A stretch of DNA of 64,000 nucleotides from Aquabacterium sp. CECT 9606 (GTDB lineage Bacteria; Pseudomonadota; Gammaproteobacteria; Burkholderiales; Burkholderiaceae_C): contig NZ_CAKKNB010000001.1 of the NCBI RefSeq assembly GCF_918741295.1, positions 930,001 through 994,000 of the forward strand, in the 5' to 3' direction. Below are positions 10,784-20,004 of the stretch, in pieces. Position numbers and translations under genes: made by a program. Under the pieces are notes generated by a model that was given only the letters and a program-made list of their open reading frames with translations, was not told the origin of the DNA and did no database searches. The stretch's first letter is position 1. Each line of letters starts with the position of its first letter.

Positions 10784-11865
10784 GCCTTTCAGACGTCATC
10801 CGCCCCGATGTGCGGGCCATGCACGCCTACCATGTGCAAGACGCCGCCGGCTTCATCAAGCTCGACGCGATGGAGAATCCCTTCACGCTGCCGTCTGAGT
10901 TGCAAGCCGAACTGGGCCAACGCCTGGGCGCCGTCGCCCTGAACCGCTACCCCGGCACGCGCATCAACGACCTGCATGCCGCGCTGCGCCGCCACGCGCA
11001 AGTGCCCGAGGGCTACGGCATCGTGCTCGGCAATGGCTCTGATGAGTTGATCTCGCTGCTGTCCATGGCCTGTGCCCAGTCCGGCGCCACCGTGCTGGCG
11101 CCGCTGCCCGGCTTCGTCATGTACGAAATGTCGGCCAAGCTGCAGGGCTTGAAGTTCGTGGGCGTGCCGCTCACCGCCGATTTCGAGCTCGACACCGCAG
11201 CCATGGTCGCCGCCATCCGCGAACACCGTCCCGCGCTGACCTACATCGCCTACCCCAACAACCCCACGGCCAACCTGTGGGACGCGGACGCCATCCAGGC
11301 CATCGTCGATGCCGTGGCGCAAGCAGGCTGCGGTTTCGTCGTCATGGACGAGGCTTACCAGCCTTTCGCCAGCGACAGCTACCTGGCCAAGCTGCCCCAG
11401 CACCCCAATGTGCTCCTGATGCGCACCCTCAGCAAATTCGGCCTGGCCGGTGTGCGTCTGGGCTACCTTATCGGCCCGGATGCGGTGGTGGCCGAAGTCG
11501 ACAAGGCCCGCCCGCCCTATAACGTGAGCGTCCTGAATGCGGAAGCGGCGCTGTTCGCGCTGGAGCACGAGGCCGAATTCACCCGCCAGGCCGACGTCAT
11601 CAAGTCCGAGCGTGAACGCTTGCAGGCCGCCTTGGCCAAGATGCCGGGCGTGAAGTCCTACCCAAGCCAGGCCAACATGATCCTGGTCCGCGTGCCCGAC
11701 GCGGCCGCGGTCTTCACGGGGCTGAAGGAACGTGGCATCCTGATCAAGAATGTCTCGGGCATGCATGGTTTGCTGGCACACTGTGTCCGCTTAACCGTGG
11801 GCCTGCCCTCTGAAAACGACGCCATGATTGCCGCCCTGCAGTCCACCTTGACCAGGCCACTTTGA
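10780..11865 (+). CDS. hisC: Histidinol-phosphate aminotransferase
   Basis: PLP-dependent fold-type I aminotransferase converting imidazole acetol phosphate to histidinol phosphate. 361 residues. Seen: YPNNPTAN (substrate/PLP contact), MDEAYQPF (PLP Asp/Tyr), and the Schiff-base Lys in [15 protein letters not shown] near residue 218. Translationally coupled to hisD by an ATGA overlap. The next gene, hisB, begins 13 nt after the stop. Confidence 0.96.
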   Translation: MSLSDVIRPDVRAMHAYHVQDAAGFIKLDAMENPFTLPSELQAELGQRLGAVALNRYPGTRINDLHAALRRHAQVPEGYGIVLGNGSDELISLLSMACAQSGATVLAPLPGFVMYEMSAKLQGLKFVGVPLTADFELDTAAMVAAIREHRPALTYIAYPNNPTANLWDADAIQAIVDAVAQAGCGFVVMDEAYQPFASDSYLAKLPQHPNVLLMRTLSKFGLAGVRLGYLIGPDAVVAEVDKARPPYNVSVLNAEAALFALEHEAEFTRQADVIKSERERLQAALAKMPGVKSYPSQANMILVRVPDAAAVFTGLKERGILIKNVSGMHGLLAHCVRLTVGLPSENDAMIAALQSTLTRPL

Positions 11866-11878
11866 AGTCCATCCCAAC

Positions 11879-12517
11879 ATGAACGCTCCTGAGAAGACGG
11901 CGCCGCAATCCGCCGACACCTCGCTTGAGGCCCGCGTGGCCGAAGTCACCCGGCACACGGCCGAAACGCAGATCACCGCACGCATCAACCTGGATGGCAC
12001 GGGGGCGGCCAAGCTGCACACCGGCATCGGCTTCTTCGACCACATGCTGGACCAGATCGCACGCCATGGCCTGATCGACCTGGACGTGCACGCCGTGGGC
12101 GACCTGCACATCGACGGCCACCACACGGTCGAAGACGTGGGCATCACCATCGGCCAGGCCTTTGCCAAGGCCGTGGGCGACAAGAAGGGCATCCGCCGCT
12201 ACGGCCACGCCTACGTGCCGCTCGATGAAGCCCTGTCACGCGTCGTGATCGATTTCTCCGGTCGGCCCGGCCTGGAAATGCACATCCCCTTCACGGCCGG
12301 CAGCATCGGCGGTTTTGACACCCAGCTGACCTACGAGTTCTTCCAGGGCTTCGTCAACCACGCCGGCGTCACGCTGCACATCGACAACCTCAAAGGCGTC
12401 AACGCCCACCACCAGTGCGAAACGGTCTTCAAGGCCTTCGCGCGGGCGCTGCGCATGGCGCTGGAACGAGATCCCCGCATGGCCGGCGTCATCCCGTCTA
12501 CCAAAGGTTCACTCTGA
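11879..12517 (+). CDS. hisB: Imidazoleglycerol-phosphate dehydratase
   Basis: Manganese-dependent dehydratase making imidazole acetol phosphate. 212 residues, the monofunctional form without the N-terminal phosphatase seen in E. coli HisB. The metal-binding motifs are intact: [24 protein letters not shown] and the later [17 protein letters not shown]. An N-terminal extension of about 15 residues precedes the fold. It lies in the his run with hisH 11 nt downstream. Confidence 0.97.
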   Translation: MNAPEKTAPQSADTSLEARVAEVTRHTAETQITARINLDGTGAAKLHTGIGFFDHMLDQIARHGLIDLDVHAVGDLHIDGHHTVEDVGITIGQAFAKAVGDKKGIRRYGHAYVPLDEALSRVVIDFSGRPGLEMHIPFTAGSIGGFDTQLTYEFFQGFVNHAGVTLHIDNLKGVNAHHQCETVFKAFARALRMALERDPRMAGVIPSTKGSL

Positions 12518-12528
12518 CCTGACACGCC

Positions 12529-13215
12529 ATGAGTTCAACCTCGACTGTGGCCGTCATCGATTACGGCATGGGCAATCTGCGTTCGGTGTCCCAAGCGGTG
12601 CAGCATGCCGCCCAGGGCCTGAACCTGACCGTGGTCGTCACCAACGACCCCGAAGTGGTGCACGCCGCCGAGCGTGTGGTCCTGCCAGGGCAGGGCGCCA
12701 TGCGTGACTGCATGCAGGAGTTGCGCGATGCCCATGGCGGCGATCTGCTGGGCGCCGTGCGCCACGCCGCCAACAACAAGCCCTTGATGGGCGTGTGCGT
12801 GGGCATGCAGATGCTGCTGGACCACAGCGAAGAGCAAGACACCCCCGGCCTGGGTTTCATTCCCGGCCAGGTGATCCGTTTCAGGCTGGACCAGCAACGC
12901 CAACCCGACGGCAGCCGCTACAAAGTGCCCCAGATGGGCTGGAACCGTGTTTTCCAGAGCACGCACGCCGATGTCCGGGGTGGCCAGCCGCACCCGGTCT
13001 GGGAAGGCATCCCCGACGGCAGCTATTACTATTTCGTCCACAGCTACTACGCCCGAGTGGACAATCCGCAACATACTGCGGGTGAAACCGACTATGGCGC
13101 CCGCTTTACCAGCGCCGTGGCCCGGGATAACATTTTTGCGACCCAGTTCCATCCAGAAAAAAGCGCGCAGCACGGCCTGGCCCTGTACCGCAATTTTCTG
13201 CGCTGGAATCCCTGA
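12529..13215 (+). CDS. hisH: Imidazole glycerol phosphate synthase, glutaminase subunit
   Basis: Class I glutamine amidotransferase that feeds ammonia to HisF. The catalytic triad is visible: Cys in [10 protein letters not shown] (about residue 89), and His/Glu in TQFHPEKS near the C-terminus. 228 residues, slightly longer than E. coli HisH (196). Starts at ATG 12529 right after hisB. HisF, its partner, is encoded two genes downstream. Confidence 0.97.
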   Translation: MSSTSTVAVIDYGMGNLRSVSQAVQHAAQGLNLTVVVTNDPEVVHAAERVVLPGQGAMRDCMQELRDAHGGDLLGAVRHAANNKPLMGVCVGMQMLLDHSEEQDTPGLGFIPGQVIRFRLDQQRQPDGSRYKVPQMGWNRVFQSTHADVRGGQPHPVWEGIPDGSYYYFVHSYYARVDNPQHTAGETDYGARFTSAVARDNIFATQFHPEKSAQHGLALYRNFLRWNP

Positions 13216-13244
13216 AATCTCTTTCACCACCACCTGTCACAGCC

Positions 13245-13991
13245 ATGTTGCTGATCCCTGCGATTGACCTGAAAGACGGCAAATGTGTGCGCCTCAAACA
13301 AGGCGACATGAACGATTCCACCACCTTTGGCGAGGACCCGGCCGCAATGGCCCGGCGCTGGCTTGAGGCCGGCGCCCGGCGCTTGCACCTGGTGGACTTG
13401 AATGGTGCCTTTGCCGGCAAGCCCGTCAATGAGGCGGCCATCAAGGCCATCATCAAGGAAGTCGGCGACGAGATCCCCGTGCAATTGGGCGGCGGCATCC
13501 GCGACCTCGACACCATCGAGCGCTACCTCGATGACGGCATCAGCTACGTCATCATCGGCACGGCCGCGGTCAAGAACCCTGGCTTCTTGCGCGATGCGTG
13601 CACGGCGTTTGGTGGTCACATCATCGTCGGTCTGGACGCCAAGGACGGCAAGGTTGCCACCGACGGCTGGAGCAAGCTCTCGGGCCACGAGGTCGTCGAC
13701 CTGGCGCAGAAGTTCCAGGACTATGGCGTCGAAGGCGTCATCTACACCGACATCGGCCGCGACGGCATGCTCTCGGGTATCAACATCGACGCCACCGTCA
13801 AGCTGGCCCAGGCCTTGACCATCCCTGTGATCGCCTCGGGTGGCCTGTCCAACCTGTCCGACATCGACCGCCTGTGCGCGGTTGAAGGCGAGGGGGTGCA
13901 AGGCGTGATCTGCGGCCGGGCCATCTACAGCGGTGACCTTGACTTCGCTGCCGGCCAGACCCGTGCCGACGAGCTCAACGGCGCTCGCTGA
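13245..13991 (+). CDS. hisA: ProFAR isomerase
   Basis: Phosphoribosylformimino-5-aminoimidazole carboxamide ribotide isomerase, a (beta/alpha)8 barrel. It begins [21 protein letters not shown] with the catalytic Asp in IPAIDLK; the second catalytic Asp lies in YTDIGRDGM (about residue 168). Phosphate-binding VQLGGGIRD and IASGGLS are present. 248 residues equals family length. hisF begins 14 nt after the stop. Confidence 0.97.
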   Translation: MLLIPAIDLKDGKCVRLKQGDMNDSTTFGEDPAAMARRWLEAGARRLHLVDLNGAFAGKPVNEAAIKAIIKEVGDEIPVQLGGGIRDLDTIERYLDDGISYVIIGTAAVKNPGFLRDACTAFGGHIIVGLDAKDGKVATDGWSKLSGHEVVDLAQKFQDYGVEGVIYTDIGRDGMLSGINIDATVKLAQALTIPVIASGGLSNLSDIDRLCAVEGEGVQGVICGRAIYSGDLDFAAGQTRADELNGAR

Positions 13992-14004
13992 GACAAGGCA
14001 ACCA

Positions 14005-14784
14005 GTGCTGGCCAAACGCATCATTCCCTGCCTGGACGTCACGGGCGGCCGGGTCGTCAAGGGCGTCAACTTCGTTGAGCTGCGCGATGCCGGTGACCCG
14101 GTGGAAATCGCCGCGCGCTACAACGATCAGGGCGCCGACGAGCTCACCTTCCTGGACATCACCGCCACCAGCGACGGCCGCGACCTGATCCTGCACATCA
14201 TCGAAGCCGTGGCTTCGCAAGTCTTCATTCCGCTGACGGTGGGTGGTGGCGTGCGCACGGTCGAAGACGTCCGTCGCCTGCTCAACGCCGGTGCCGACAA
14301 GGTCAGCTTCAATTCCGCGGCCCTGGCCAACCCGCCGATCATCCGTGCGGCTTCAGACCGCTATGGTTCGCAGTGCATCGTGGTGGCCATCGACGCCAAA
14401 CGGCGCGCGGGCGATGACCTGACCGCACGCGGACCGGGCTGGGACGTTTACAGCCACGGTGGTCGCAAGAACTTGGGCTTGGACGCGGTGGCCTGGGCCA
14501 CGCAAATGGCCGAGTTCGGCGCTGGCGAAATCCTGCTGACCAGCATGGACCGCGATGGCACCAAATCCGGCTTCGACCTGGAATTGACCCGCGCGGTGAG
14601 CGACGCAGTTGGTGTGCCGGTCATCGCCTCGGGCGGCGTGGGCAACCTGGATCACCTGGCCGATGGCGTGCAGCAAGGTGGTGCCGACGCGGTGCTGGCC
14701 GCCAGCATCTTTCACTATGGTGAATACACCGTAGGCCAGGCCAAGGCGCTCATGCACCAGCGCGGCATCCCCGTTCGCCTGTGA
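14005..14784 (+). CDS. hisF: Imidazole glycerol phosphate synthase, cyclase subunit
   Basis: Cyclase barrel that with HisH forms IGP and AICAR. The protein proper starts [11 protein letters not shown], so the GTG at 14005 is taken as start, with AAGG at 13995-13998 as ribosome site; upstream in-frame ATG 13933 lies inside hisA and would add an unrelated tail. Catalytic Asp residues are in [10 protein letters not shown] and [13 protein letters not shown]. 259 residues, family length about 256. It is the last his gene in this direction; the usual next genes hisI and hisE are found inverted near 19.1-20.0 kb. Confidence 0.95.
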   Translation: MLAKRIIPCLDVTGGRVVKGVNFVELRDAGDPVEIAARYNDQGADELTFLDITATSDGRDLILHIIEAVASQVFIPLTVGGGVRTVEDVRRLLNAGADKVSFNSAALANPPIIRAASDRYGSQCIVVAIDAKRRAGDDLTARGPGWDVYSHGGRKNLGLDAVAWATQMAEFGAGEILLTSMDRDGTKSGFDLELTRAVSDAVGVPVIASGGVGNLDHLADGVQQGGADAVLAASIFHYGEYTVGQAKALMHQRGIPVRL

Positions 14785-14810
14785 TTCATTGACGGGGCAA
14801 TGATTATGAA

Positions 14811-14840
14811 CCTCCTGGCCTGATCCTGGCCAGAGGGAGG
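14811..14840. other. Imperfect hairpin downstream of hisF
   Basis: CCTCCTGGCC at 14811-14820 can pair with GGCCAGAGGGAGG at 14828-14840 around a 7-nt loop, with a bulge. No T-run follows, so this is not a canonical intrinsic terminator; it may mark the 3' end of the shortened his transcript. Confidence 0.4.
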
Positions 14841-14929
14841 CAACATTCCACGAATGGCCATGAAATCAGCGCTCAGCCCCGAGGGGCAAAAGGCGTACGC
14901 TGATCCCATCGTCACTTCCAGGAACGAAC

Positions 14930-15514
14930 ATGGCTTTAGCCCCCAGATTCAAGCCCCTTGAACTGTCTTCCTTGAACACGGCGCCCGGTTTGCCGCAAAC
15001 GCACCGGCAAGCGCACCCCGAAGACCCCGCGCTCGCCCTGCTCACCGACCTGACCCACAGCGCCTGTGTGGTCGCCAGCCACCGCGACAGCCTTGAAAGC
15101 ACCTTGCACGTGATGATGCGCGCGGGCGTGCGCATGGTGTTCGTGTCGGGCGCCGATGGCCTCCTGGCCGGGGTGGTCACCGCCGACCTGTTGCAAGGCG
15201 AGCGTCCGGTGCTGCGCGCGTCCAACCACCATGTGGCACACAAAGAGCTGACTGTCGCCGACATGATGATCCCCATCAACCACTGGGAGGTGCTGGACCT
15301 GTCTCAGGTGCGCACGGCTCGCCTGGGCGACATCGTGGCCACCATGCACGAGCACGGCCTGCGCTACCTGCTGGTCACCCAGCTCAAGGACGGGCAGACC
15401 ACCCTGCGCGGTTTGTTCTCCGCCACGCGGCTGGAGCAGGCTTTGGGCACGTCCATCGGCAGCGATCTGCATTCGCGCAGCTTTGCCGAACTGGAGGCCG
15501 CGCTGGTGCGTTGA
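14930..15514 (+). CDS. CBS-domain protein
   Basis: Soluble 194-residue protein with two tandem CBS motifs, a fold that commonly binds adenine nucleotides and regulates a partner. Repeats are seen at about residues 36-82 (HSACVVASHRDSLESTLHVM...GVRMVFVSGADGLLAGVVTADLL) and about 104-165 (VADMMIP...TARLGDIVATMHEHGLRYLLVT). The first 35 residues are Pro-rich and unlike the domain. It sits alone between hisF and nif3, close to the left edge of the inverted block, and is not part of the usual his order. Function unknown. Confidence 0.8.
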   Translation: MALAPRFKPLELSSLNTAPGLPQTHRQAHPEDPALALLTDLTHSACVVASHRDSLESTLHVMMRAGVRMVFVSGADGLLAGVVTADLLQGERPVLRASNHHVAHKELTVADMMIPINHWEVLDLSQVRTARLGDIVATMHEHGLRYLLVTQLKDGQTTLRGLFSATRLEQALGTSIGSDLHSRSFAELEAALVR

Positions 15515-15530
15515 TGACGGTGCCGGCCGC

Positions 15531-16280
15531 TCAGGCCGGGTTGTCGATGTCGATGAACTGGTGGGTCAGGCCAAACTCTTGCGCCACGGCGGCGCCCAGG
15601 GCCTGCACCCCGTAGCGCTCACTGGCATGGTGTCCGCAGGCCAGGAAGGCCACGCCCGTTTCACGGGCGTAATGCGCTTGTGGCTCAGAGATCTCGCCTG
15701 TCAGAAAGACATCGGCCCCTGTCGCGATGGCGTCCTCGAAAAAGCTTTGCGCGCCGCCACTGCACCAGGCCACGCGCCTCAGCGGTCTGCCATCACCAGC
15801 CACCACTGTGGGTGTCTTGTCCAGCGCTGAGGTCACCTGAGCGATCAGGCTGTCCAGTGTCAAATTTTGAGGCGCCGGGCCGATGAAGCCCAGGTTCTGG
15901 TCCCCAAAACGCCCGTCGGCCACCAGGCCCAGGCGCTCACCCCATTGGGCGTTGTTGCCCAGCGTGGGGTGGGCGTCCAAAGGCAGGTGGTAGGCCAGCA
16001 AACTGATGTTGTGCTCAAGCAACAAGGCCAGTCTCTGCTTCATCCACCCGGTGACACGGCCGTCGTGGCCGCGCCAGAACAGGCCATGGTGAACCAGGAT
16101 GGCATCGGCTTGGGCCTCAATGGCCGCTTCAATGAGTGCCTTGCTGGCCGTGACCCCCGTGACAACCTTGCCGACTTGGCCTCGGCCCTCAACTTGCAAA
16201 CCATTCGGCCCATAATCCTTGAAGCGGGCCGCCTCCAGCACGGTGTTGAGGTGGTGGTGCAAAGTGTCTCGGTCAATCAC
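15531..16280 (-). CDS. Nif3-like dinuclear metal centre hexameric protein
   Basis: Member of the Nif3/YbgI family, ring-forming proteins with a two-metal site; one relative acts as a GTP cyclohydrolase-like enzyme but the general role is unclear. Motifs seen: FKDYGPNGLQVEG at the N-terminus, ILVHHGLFW (metal His pair), YHLPLDAHPTLGNNAQ, and CGHHASERYGVQALG (C-terminal His/Glu ligands). Start: GTG 16280 with AAAGG upstream is chosen; a TTG at 16310 would add ten residues and overlap the divergent protease start. Usually found beside degQ and petABC. Confidence 0.9.
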   Translation of the reverse strand: MIDRDTLHHHLNTVLEAARFKDYGPNGLQVEGRGQVGKVVTGVTASKALIEAAIEAQADAILVHHGLFWRGHDGRVTGWMKQRLALLLEHNISLLAYHLPLDAHPTLGNNAQWGERLGLVADGRFGDQNLGFIGPAPQNLTLDSLIAQVTSALDKTPTVVAGDGRPLRRVAWCSGGAQSFFEDAIATGADVFLTGEISEPQAHYARETGVAFLACGHHASERYGVQALGAAVAQEFGLTHQFIDIDNPA

Positions 16281-16309
16281 GGCGGGCCTTTTTGGAGTCT
16301 GTGGGTTCA

Positions 16310-17506
16310 ATGCGCAAACTTTGGATGATTTTCTCGCAAGCCGTCACGGTGCTCGTGGCGGTTTTGTTCGTCGTGACCACGCTCAAGCCGCAGTGGGTGC
16401 AGTCTATGCCTTGGCGCACCAACCAACCGGCGACGGTCATCACGGCGCCCGTGGCGGCCACCAGGCCTGCTGGGGGCTTGTCGGGGACACCCATGCTCAG
16501 CTTCAGCGACGCGGCCAAGCGGGCTGCCCCGGCCGTGGTCAGCGTGCTCACCTCCAGCAAAGCCGCTTCACGGCGGGGCTCGCGGCAGAACGACCCCTGG
16601 TTCAGGTACTTCTTTGGCGAGCAAGGCAGCCAGCCCCAATCGGGCATCGGTTCGGGCGTGATCGTCTCGTCCAACGGCTATGTGTTGACCAACAACCACG
16701 TGGTCGAGCGCATGGACGACATTGAAGTCATGCTCACTGACGGGCGCAAGGCGCGGGCCAAGGTCATCGGCAGCGATCCTGAGACCGATCTGGCCGTGCT
16801 CAAGATCGAGCTTGACCGCCTGCCCGCCATCACCTTTGGCAATTCCGACAACCTGCAGGTGGGCGATGCCGTGCTGGCCATCGGCAACCCGTTTGGGGTG
16901 GGGCAAACCGTCACGGCGGGCATTGTCAGTGCCTTGGGCCGCAACCAGTTGGGCATCAACACGTTTGAGAATTTCATCCAAACCGATGCAGCCATCAACC
17001 CGGGCAATTCGGGCGGCGCCTTGGTCGACGCCAACGGCACCCTGATGGGCATCAACAGCGCCATCTATTCGCGCTCGGGCGGCAGCCTGGGCATTGGTTT
17101 TGCTATTCCCGTGTCCACCGCCCAGCACGTCCTTGAAAGCCTGATCCGCGATGGCCAGGTCACCCGGGGCTGGATCGGCGTCGAGCCGCGTGACTTGACC
17201 GCCGAAATTGCCGAGACATTCAACCTGCCGCTCAAGGACGGCGTGCTGATCACCGGCGTGCTGCAAAACGGTCCTGCTGCGCAGGGAGGCGTGCACCCAG
17301 GTGATGTGGTCGTTCAGATCGCGCAAACCCCGGTGGCCAACACATCGCAGTTGCTCAACGCGGTCGCGAGCCTCAAGCCTGGTCAGCCTGCGAAGATCAT
17401 GGTGCAGCGTGCTGGCAAGGTGCTGGCGCTGGATGTGGTCGCTGCACAGCGCCCCAAGGCGCCGCGCAACGAAATCGCCCGCCAGGAAGTCCCTCAGGAA
17501 GAGTGA
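16310..17506 (+). CDS. Membrane-anchored Do-like serine protease, single PDZ (DegS/DegQ type)
   Basis: Periplasmic trypsin-like protease for envelope quality control. Residues 8-25 form an N-terminal anchor without an obvious cleavage site. The catalytic triad is visible: His in LTNNHVV (about 129), Asp in ETDLAVL (about 159), Ser in GNSGGAL (about 233). One PDZ domain follows (about 285-375), so the layout resembles DegS more than two-PDZ DegP. 398 residues from ATG 16310. It is convergent with tatC, overlapping its end by 13 nt. DegQ naming is common in this order, but the single PDZ and anchor favour a DegS-like topology. Confidence 0.9.
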   Translation: MRKLWMIFSQAVTVLVAVLFVVTTLKPQWVQSMPWRTNQPATVITAPVAATRPAGGLSGTPMLSFSDAAKRAAPAVVSVLTSSKAASRRGSRQNDPWFRYFFGEQGSQPQSGIGSGVIVSSNGYVLTNNHVVERMDDIEVMLTDGRKARAKVIGSDPETDLAVLKIELDRLPAITFGNSDNLQVGDAVLAIGNPFGVGQTVTAGIVSALGRNQLGINTFENFIQTDAAINPGNSGGALVDANGTLMGINSAIYSRSGGSLGIGFAIPVSTAQHVLESLIRDGQVTRGWIGVEPRDLTAEIAETFNLPLKDGVLITGVLQNGPAAQGGVHPGDVVVQIAQTPVANTSQLLNAVASLKPGQPAKIMVQRAGKVLALDVVAAQRPKAPRNEIARQEVPQEE

Positions 17507-18291
17507 TCCGTGGTGGAGGCCGCGTCAGCGGCCGATGCCTCTTTGGGCTTGCCCGACATCTGCGCGGCCCAAATACCGATCTCGTACAGGATGCACATCG
17601 GGATCGCCAGGGCCAATTGGGACACCACATCCGGTGGTGTGACCACCGCCGCGATCACGAAGGCGATCACGATGAAGTAGCGGCGGAAATCCTTGAGCTT
17701 GTCGACAGACACGATGCCCATGTGCGCCAGGATGACCAGCACCACGGGCACCTCGAAGGCCGCGCCAAAGGCCAGGAACATGTTGAGCACGAAGCTCAGG
17801 TAGGCCTCGATGTCAGGCGCGGCGGTGATGCTCTTGGGCGCGAAGCTCTGGATGAAGGCAAACACCTGCCCAAAGACGAAGAAATAGCAAAACGCCACGC
17901 CCAGGAAGAACAGCAGGGTGCTGGAGACGATCAGCGGCATCACCAGCTTTTTCTCGTGGGTGTACAAGCCCGGCGCCACGAAAGACCAGATCTGGTACAG
18001 CACCACGGGCAGGGCCAGCAGGAAGGCCGCCATCATGGTGATCTTGATGGGCACCATGAACGGCGAGATCACGCTGGTGGCGATCAAGGTGGCGCCCTTG
18101 GGCAGGTGGGCCACCAGCGGGGCGGCCAACAGGTCGTACAGATTGGCCGGGCCGGGGTAGATTGCCAGGATGGCAAAAGCCAGGCCAATGGCCAACGCGG
18201 CCCGGATCAATCGGTCGCGCAGTTCAATCAGGTGGGCAACGAAGGGCTGCTCGGCGCCCTCCAGTCCGGGCTTGGGATCGTTGTCGCTCAC
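17494..18291 (-). CDS. tatC: Sec-independent protein translocase subunit TatC
   Basis: Polytopic receptor of the twin-arginine translocase that binds folded exports with RR signals. 265 residues with six hydrophobic helices; conserved N-terminal FVAHLIELRDRLIRA and the FYRRY-like region after the fifth helix are seen. It ends the tatA-tatB-tatC run read on the minus strand, 12 nt after tatB. Likely substrates in this window are PetA and OpgD. Confidence 0.97.
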   Translation of the reverse strand: MSDNDPKPGLEGAEQPFVAHLIELRDRLIRAALAIGLAFAILAIYPGPANLYDLLAAPLVAHLPKGATLIATSVISPFMVPIKITMMAAFLLALPVVLYQIWSFVAPGLYTHEKKLVMPLIVSSTLLFFLGVAFCYFFVFGQVFAFIQSFAPKSITAAPDIEAYLSFVLNMFLAFGAAFEVPVVLVILAHMGIVSVDKLKDFRRYFIVIAFVIAAVVTPPDVVSQLALAIPMCILYEIGIWAAQMSGKPKEASAADAASTTDHSS

Positions 18292-18303
18292 AAAGGGGTC
18301 ACA

Positions 18304-18801
18304 TCAAGGTTGGTGGCGGGAGCTTGTTGCGGCGGCAGGTGGGCGGAACCGCGCCACCCGGGCGGCGCCCGACTGCACATGGCGGCGAACGCCATTTTGC
18401 TGCTTGTACCAAGTCGGCATGGCCGCGCGCTTGAGTCGCCAGTTCTTGCGGACTGGCTTGGGCGCGAAGCTGTTGTAGGACGTCTGGTGCAGGTCGTTGT
18501 AGAAGCTGTCCGACTGGCCGCTGCCCAGGGCTGAGTTGATCTCGCCTTCGGTGTGGCTGATGCCATCCGCGACCGACTGCTCCACATTGCGGGCCGCCTC
18601 TTCAAAACCGCTTTTCACCTTCTTGAGTTCTTCAAGTTCGATGGAGCGGTTGACCTCGGACTGCACCTGTGACACGTAACGCTGGGCCTTGCCCACGAGC
18701 AGGCCCACCGTGCGGGCCACGCGCGGCAACTTTTCGGGCCCGATCACGATCAGGGCCACGGCGCCAATCAAGGCAAGTTTGTCGATTCCAAAGTCGATCA
18801 T
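18304..18801 (-). CDS. tatB: Sec-independent protein translocase subunit TatB
   Basis: Single-span Tat subunit that pairs with TatC in signal recognition. The N-terminus MIDFGIDKLALIGAVALIVIGPEKLP contains the membrane helix and the Gly-Pro hinge typical of TatB. An amphipathic helix follows, then a long basic variable tail; 165 residues, in the family range. Lies between tatA and tatC in the expected order. Confidence 0.95.
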   Translation of the reverse strand: MIDFGIDKLALIGAVALIVIGPEKLPRVARTVGLLVGKAQRYVSQVQSEVNRSIELEELKKVKSGFEEAARNVEQSVADGISHTEGEINSALGSGQSDSFYNDLHQTSYNSFAPKPVRKNWRLKRAAMPTWYKQQNGVRRHVQSGAARVARFRPPAAATSSRHQP

Positions 18802-18830
18802 GGCTCAACGGTCCCCAGTGGACGCGGGCA

Positions 18831-19076
18831 TCACGACTTGGTCTTGGCTTCGACGTCGACGGTGTTCGAGTCGGTCTTGGCGTGGTTGGTCACTTGCTGC
18901 GAAGCAGGTGATCCGGGGGCGGCGGAGTCTGTCGTGCCGCCGTCCTTCATGCCGTCCTTGAAGCCTTTCACGGCGGAACCCAGGTCACCGCCAATGTTCT
19001 TGAGCTTCTTGGTGCCAAAAACCATCATCACGATCACCAGCACGATCAACCAGTGCCAAATGCTGAATGAACCCAT
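18831..19076 (-). CDS. tatA: Sec-independent protein translocase subunit TatA
   Basis: Pore-forming Tat subunit, 81 residues. It shows the short membrane helix [16 protein letters not shown], the hinge FGTKKL, the amphipathic helix [17 protein letters not shown], and a polar low-complexity tail. Starts at ATG 19076 with AGGAGAG upstream (19079-19085). The HIT-family gene often found before tatA in Burkholderiales is missing; only 71 nt separate it from hisE. Confidence 0.96.
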   Translation of the reverse strand: MGSFSIWHWLIVLVIVMMVFGTKKLKNIGGDLGSAVKGFKDGMKDGGTTDSAAPGSPASQQVTNHAKTDSNTVDVEAKTKS

Positions 19077-19147
19077 GTCGCTCTCCTAAACCGGTCTTTC
19101 GACCAAAAACAAAAAACAATCCAGGCGATCTTGCCCGTGATTGATGA

Positions 19148-19540
19148 CTACATGTTGCCGCTTTCGCCGGATGGCTGCATCGGTGCCCTGCGCGAAGCAA
19201 ATTCTTCCAGACCGGACAAGCCCTCGCGGCGGGCGAGTTCGGCCACGACGTCGGCTGGGCTGAGCCCGAAATGCGCCATGGCCACCATGGCATGAAACCA
19301 CAAATCGGCGAATTCGCCCACCAAGGCCTTGCTGTGTTCGGGGCTGGGCTGAGAGGCCGCGTCCTTGGCCGCCATCACGGTTTCAGTGGCCTCTTCGCCC
19401 ACTTTTTTCAGGATGGCGTCGGTGCCTTTGTGGAACAGGCGAGCCACATAGCTCTTGTCCGGATCGCCGCCTTTGCGGGATTCGATGACGGCGGCCAGGC
19501 GCAGCAGGACGTCGGTGGTGGTGGCCAAAGATTCACTCAT
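19148..19540 (-). CDS. hisE: Phosphoribosyl-ATP pyrophosphatase
   Basis: Second step of histidine synthesis: hydrolyses PR-ATP to PR-AMP. All-alpha MazG-like fold with the metal motif [16 protein letters not shown] and the later [11 protein letters not shown]. 130 residues, slightly longer than usual because of a polar C-terminal tail. Encoded 22 nt after hisI on the minus strand, outside the main his operon and running opposite to it. Confidence 0.95.
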   Translation of the reverse strand: MSESLATTTDVLLRLAAVIESRKGGDPDKSYVARLFHKGTDAILKKVGEEATETVMAAKDAASQPSPEHSKALVGEFADLWFHAMVAMAHFGLSPADVVAELARREGLSGLEEFASRRAPMQPSGESGNM

Positions 19541-19562
19541 GGGGCATCAGGGAAGAGGGCGG

Positions 19563-19952
19563 TCACTTGTAGATGTGCTCGGGGTCTTTGAGGACGGGCT
19601 CCACGCTCACCCATTGGCCTTGTTCGTATTTCTGGAAAAAGCAACTGTGGCGGCCGGTGTGGCAGGCAATGCCGGGCGTGTGCCCCAATTGCTCAACGCT
19701 CAACAGCACCACGTCGTTGTCACAGTCCAGGCGAATGGACTGCACTTTTTGTGTGTGCCCGGATTCCTCGCCCTTGTGCCACAAACGGCTGCGCGAGCGG
19801 CTCCAGTACACCGCTTCGCCGATTTCAGCGGTGCGTGCCAAAGCCTCACGGTTCATCCATGCAAACATCAGCACGTCACCGGTGCTGGCCTCTTGCGCGA
19901 TCACGGGCACCAGGCCCTGGTCATCCCAGCGAATGTCATCCAACCAATTCAT
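19563..19952 (-). CDS. hisI: Phosphoribosyl-AMP cyclohydrolase
   Basis: Third step of histidine synthesis: opens the adenine ring of PR-AMP. 129 residues starting [14 protein letters not shown] at ATG 19952; the open frame continues upstream but without homology. Zinc/magnesium ligands are visible in DCDNDVVLL and the Cys residues of [13 protein letters not shown]. It heads a minus-strand run hisI-hisE-tatA-tatB-tatC. Only 52 nt separate it from the divergent pdxA start, so a short shared promoter region must lie there. Confidence 0.96.
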   Translation of the reverse strand: MNWLDDIRWDDQGLVPVIAQEASTGDVLMFAWMNREALARTAEIGEAVYWSRSRSRLWHKGEESGHTQKVQSIRLDCDNDVVLLSVEQLGHTPGIACHTGRHSCFFQKYEQGQWVSVEPVLKDPEHIYK

Positions 19953-20004
19953 GGCTGCTAGTGTAGCAATCGCAATGCCAGGGCGATGCTGGGACAATGG
20001 CGTC

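Noticed and set aside
19077..19147. Remnant of a HIT-family gene between hisE and tatA
   Set aside because: Only 71 nt are present, with no coding frame or HIT motif.
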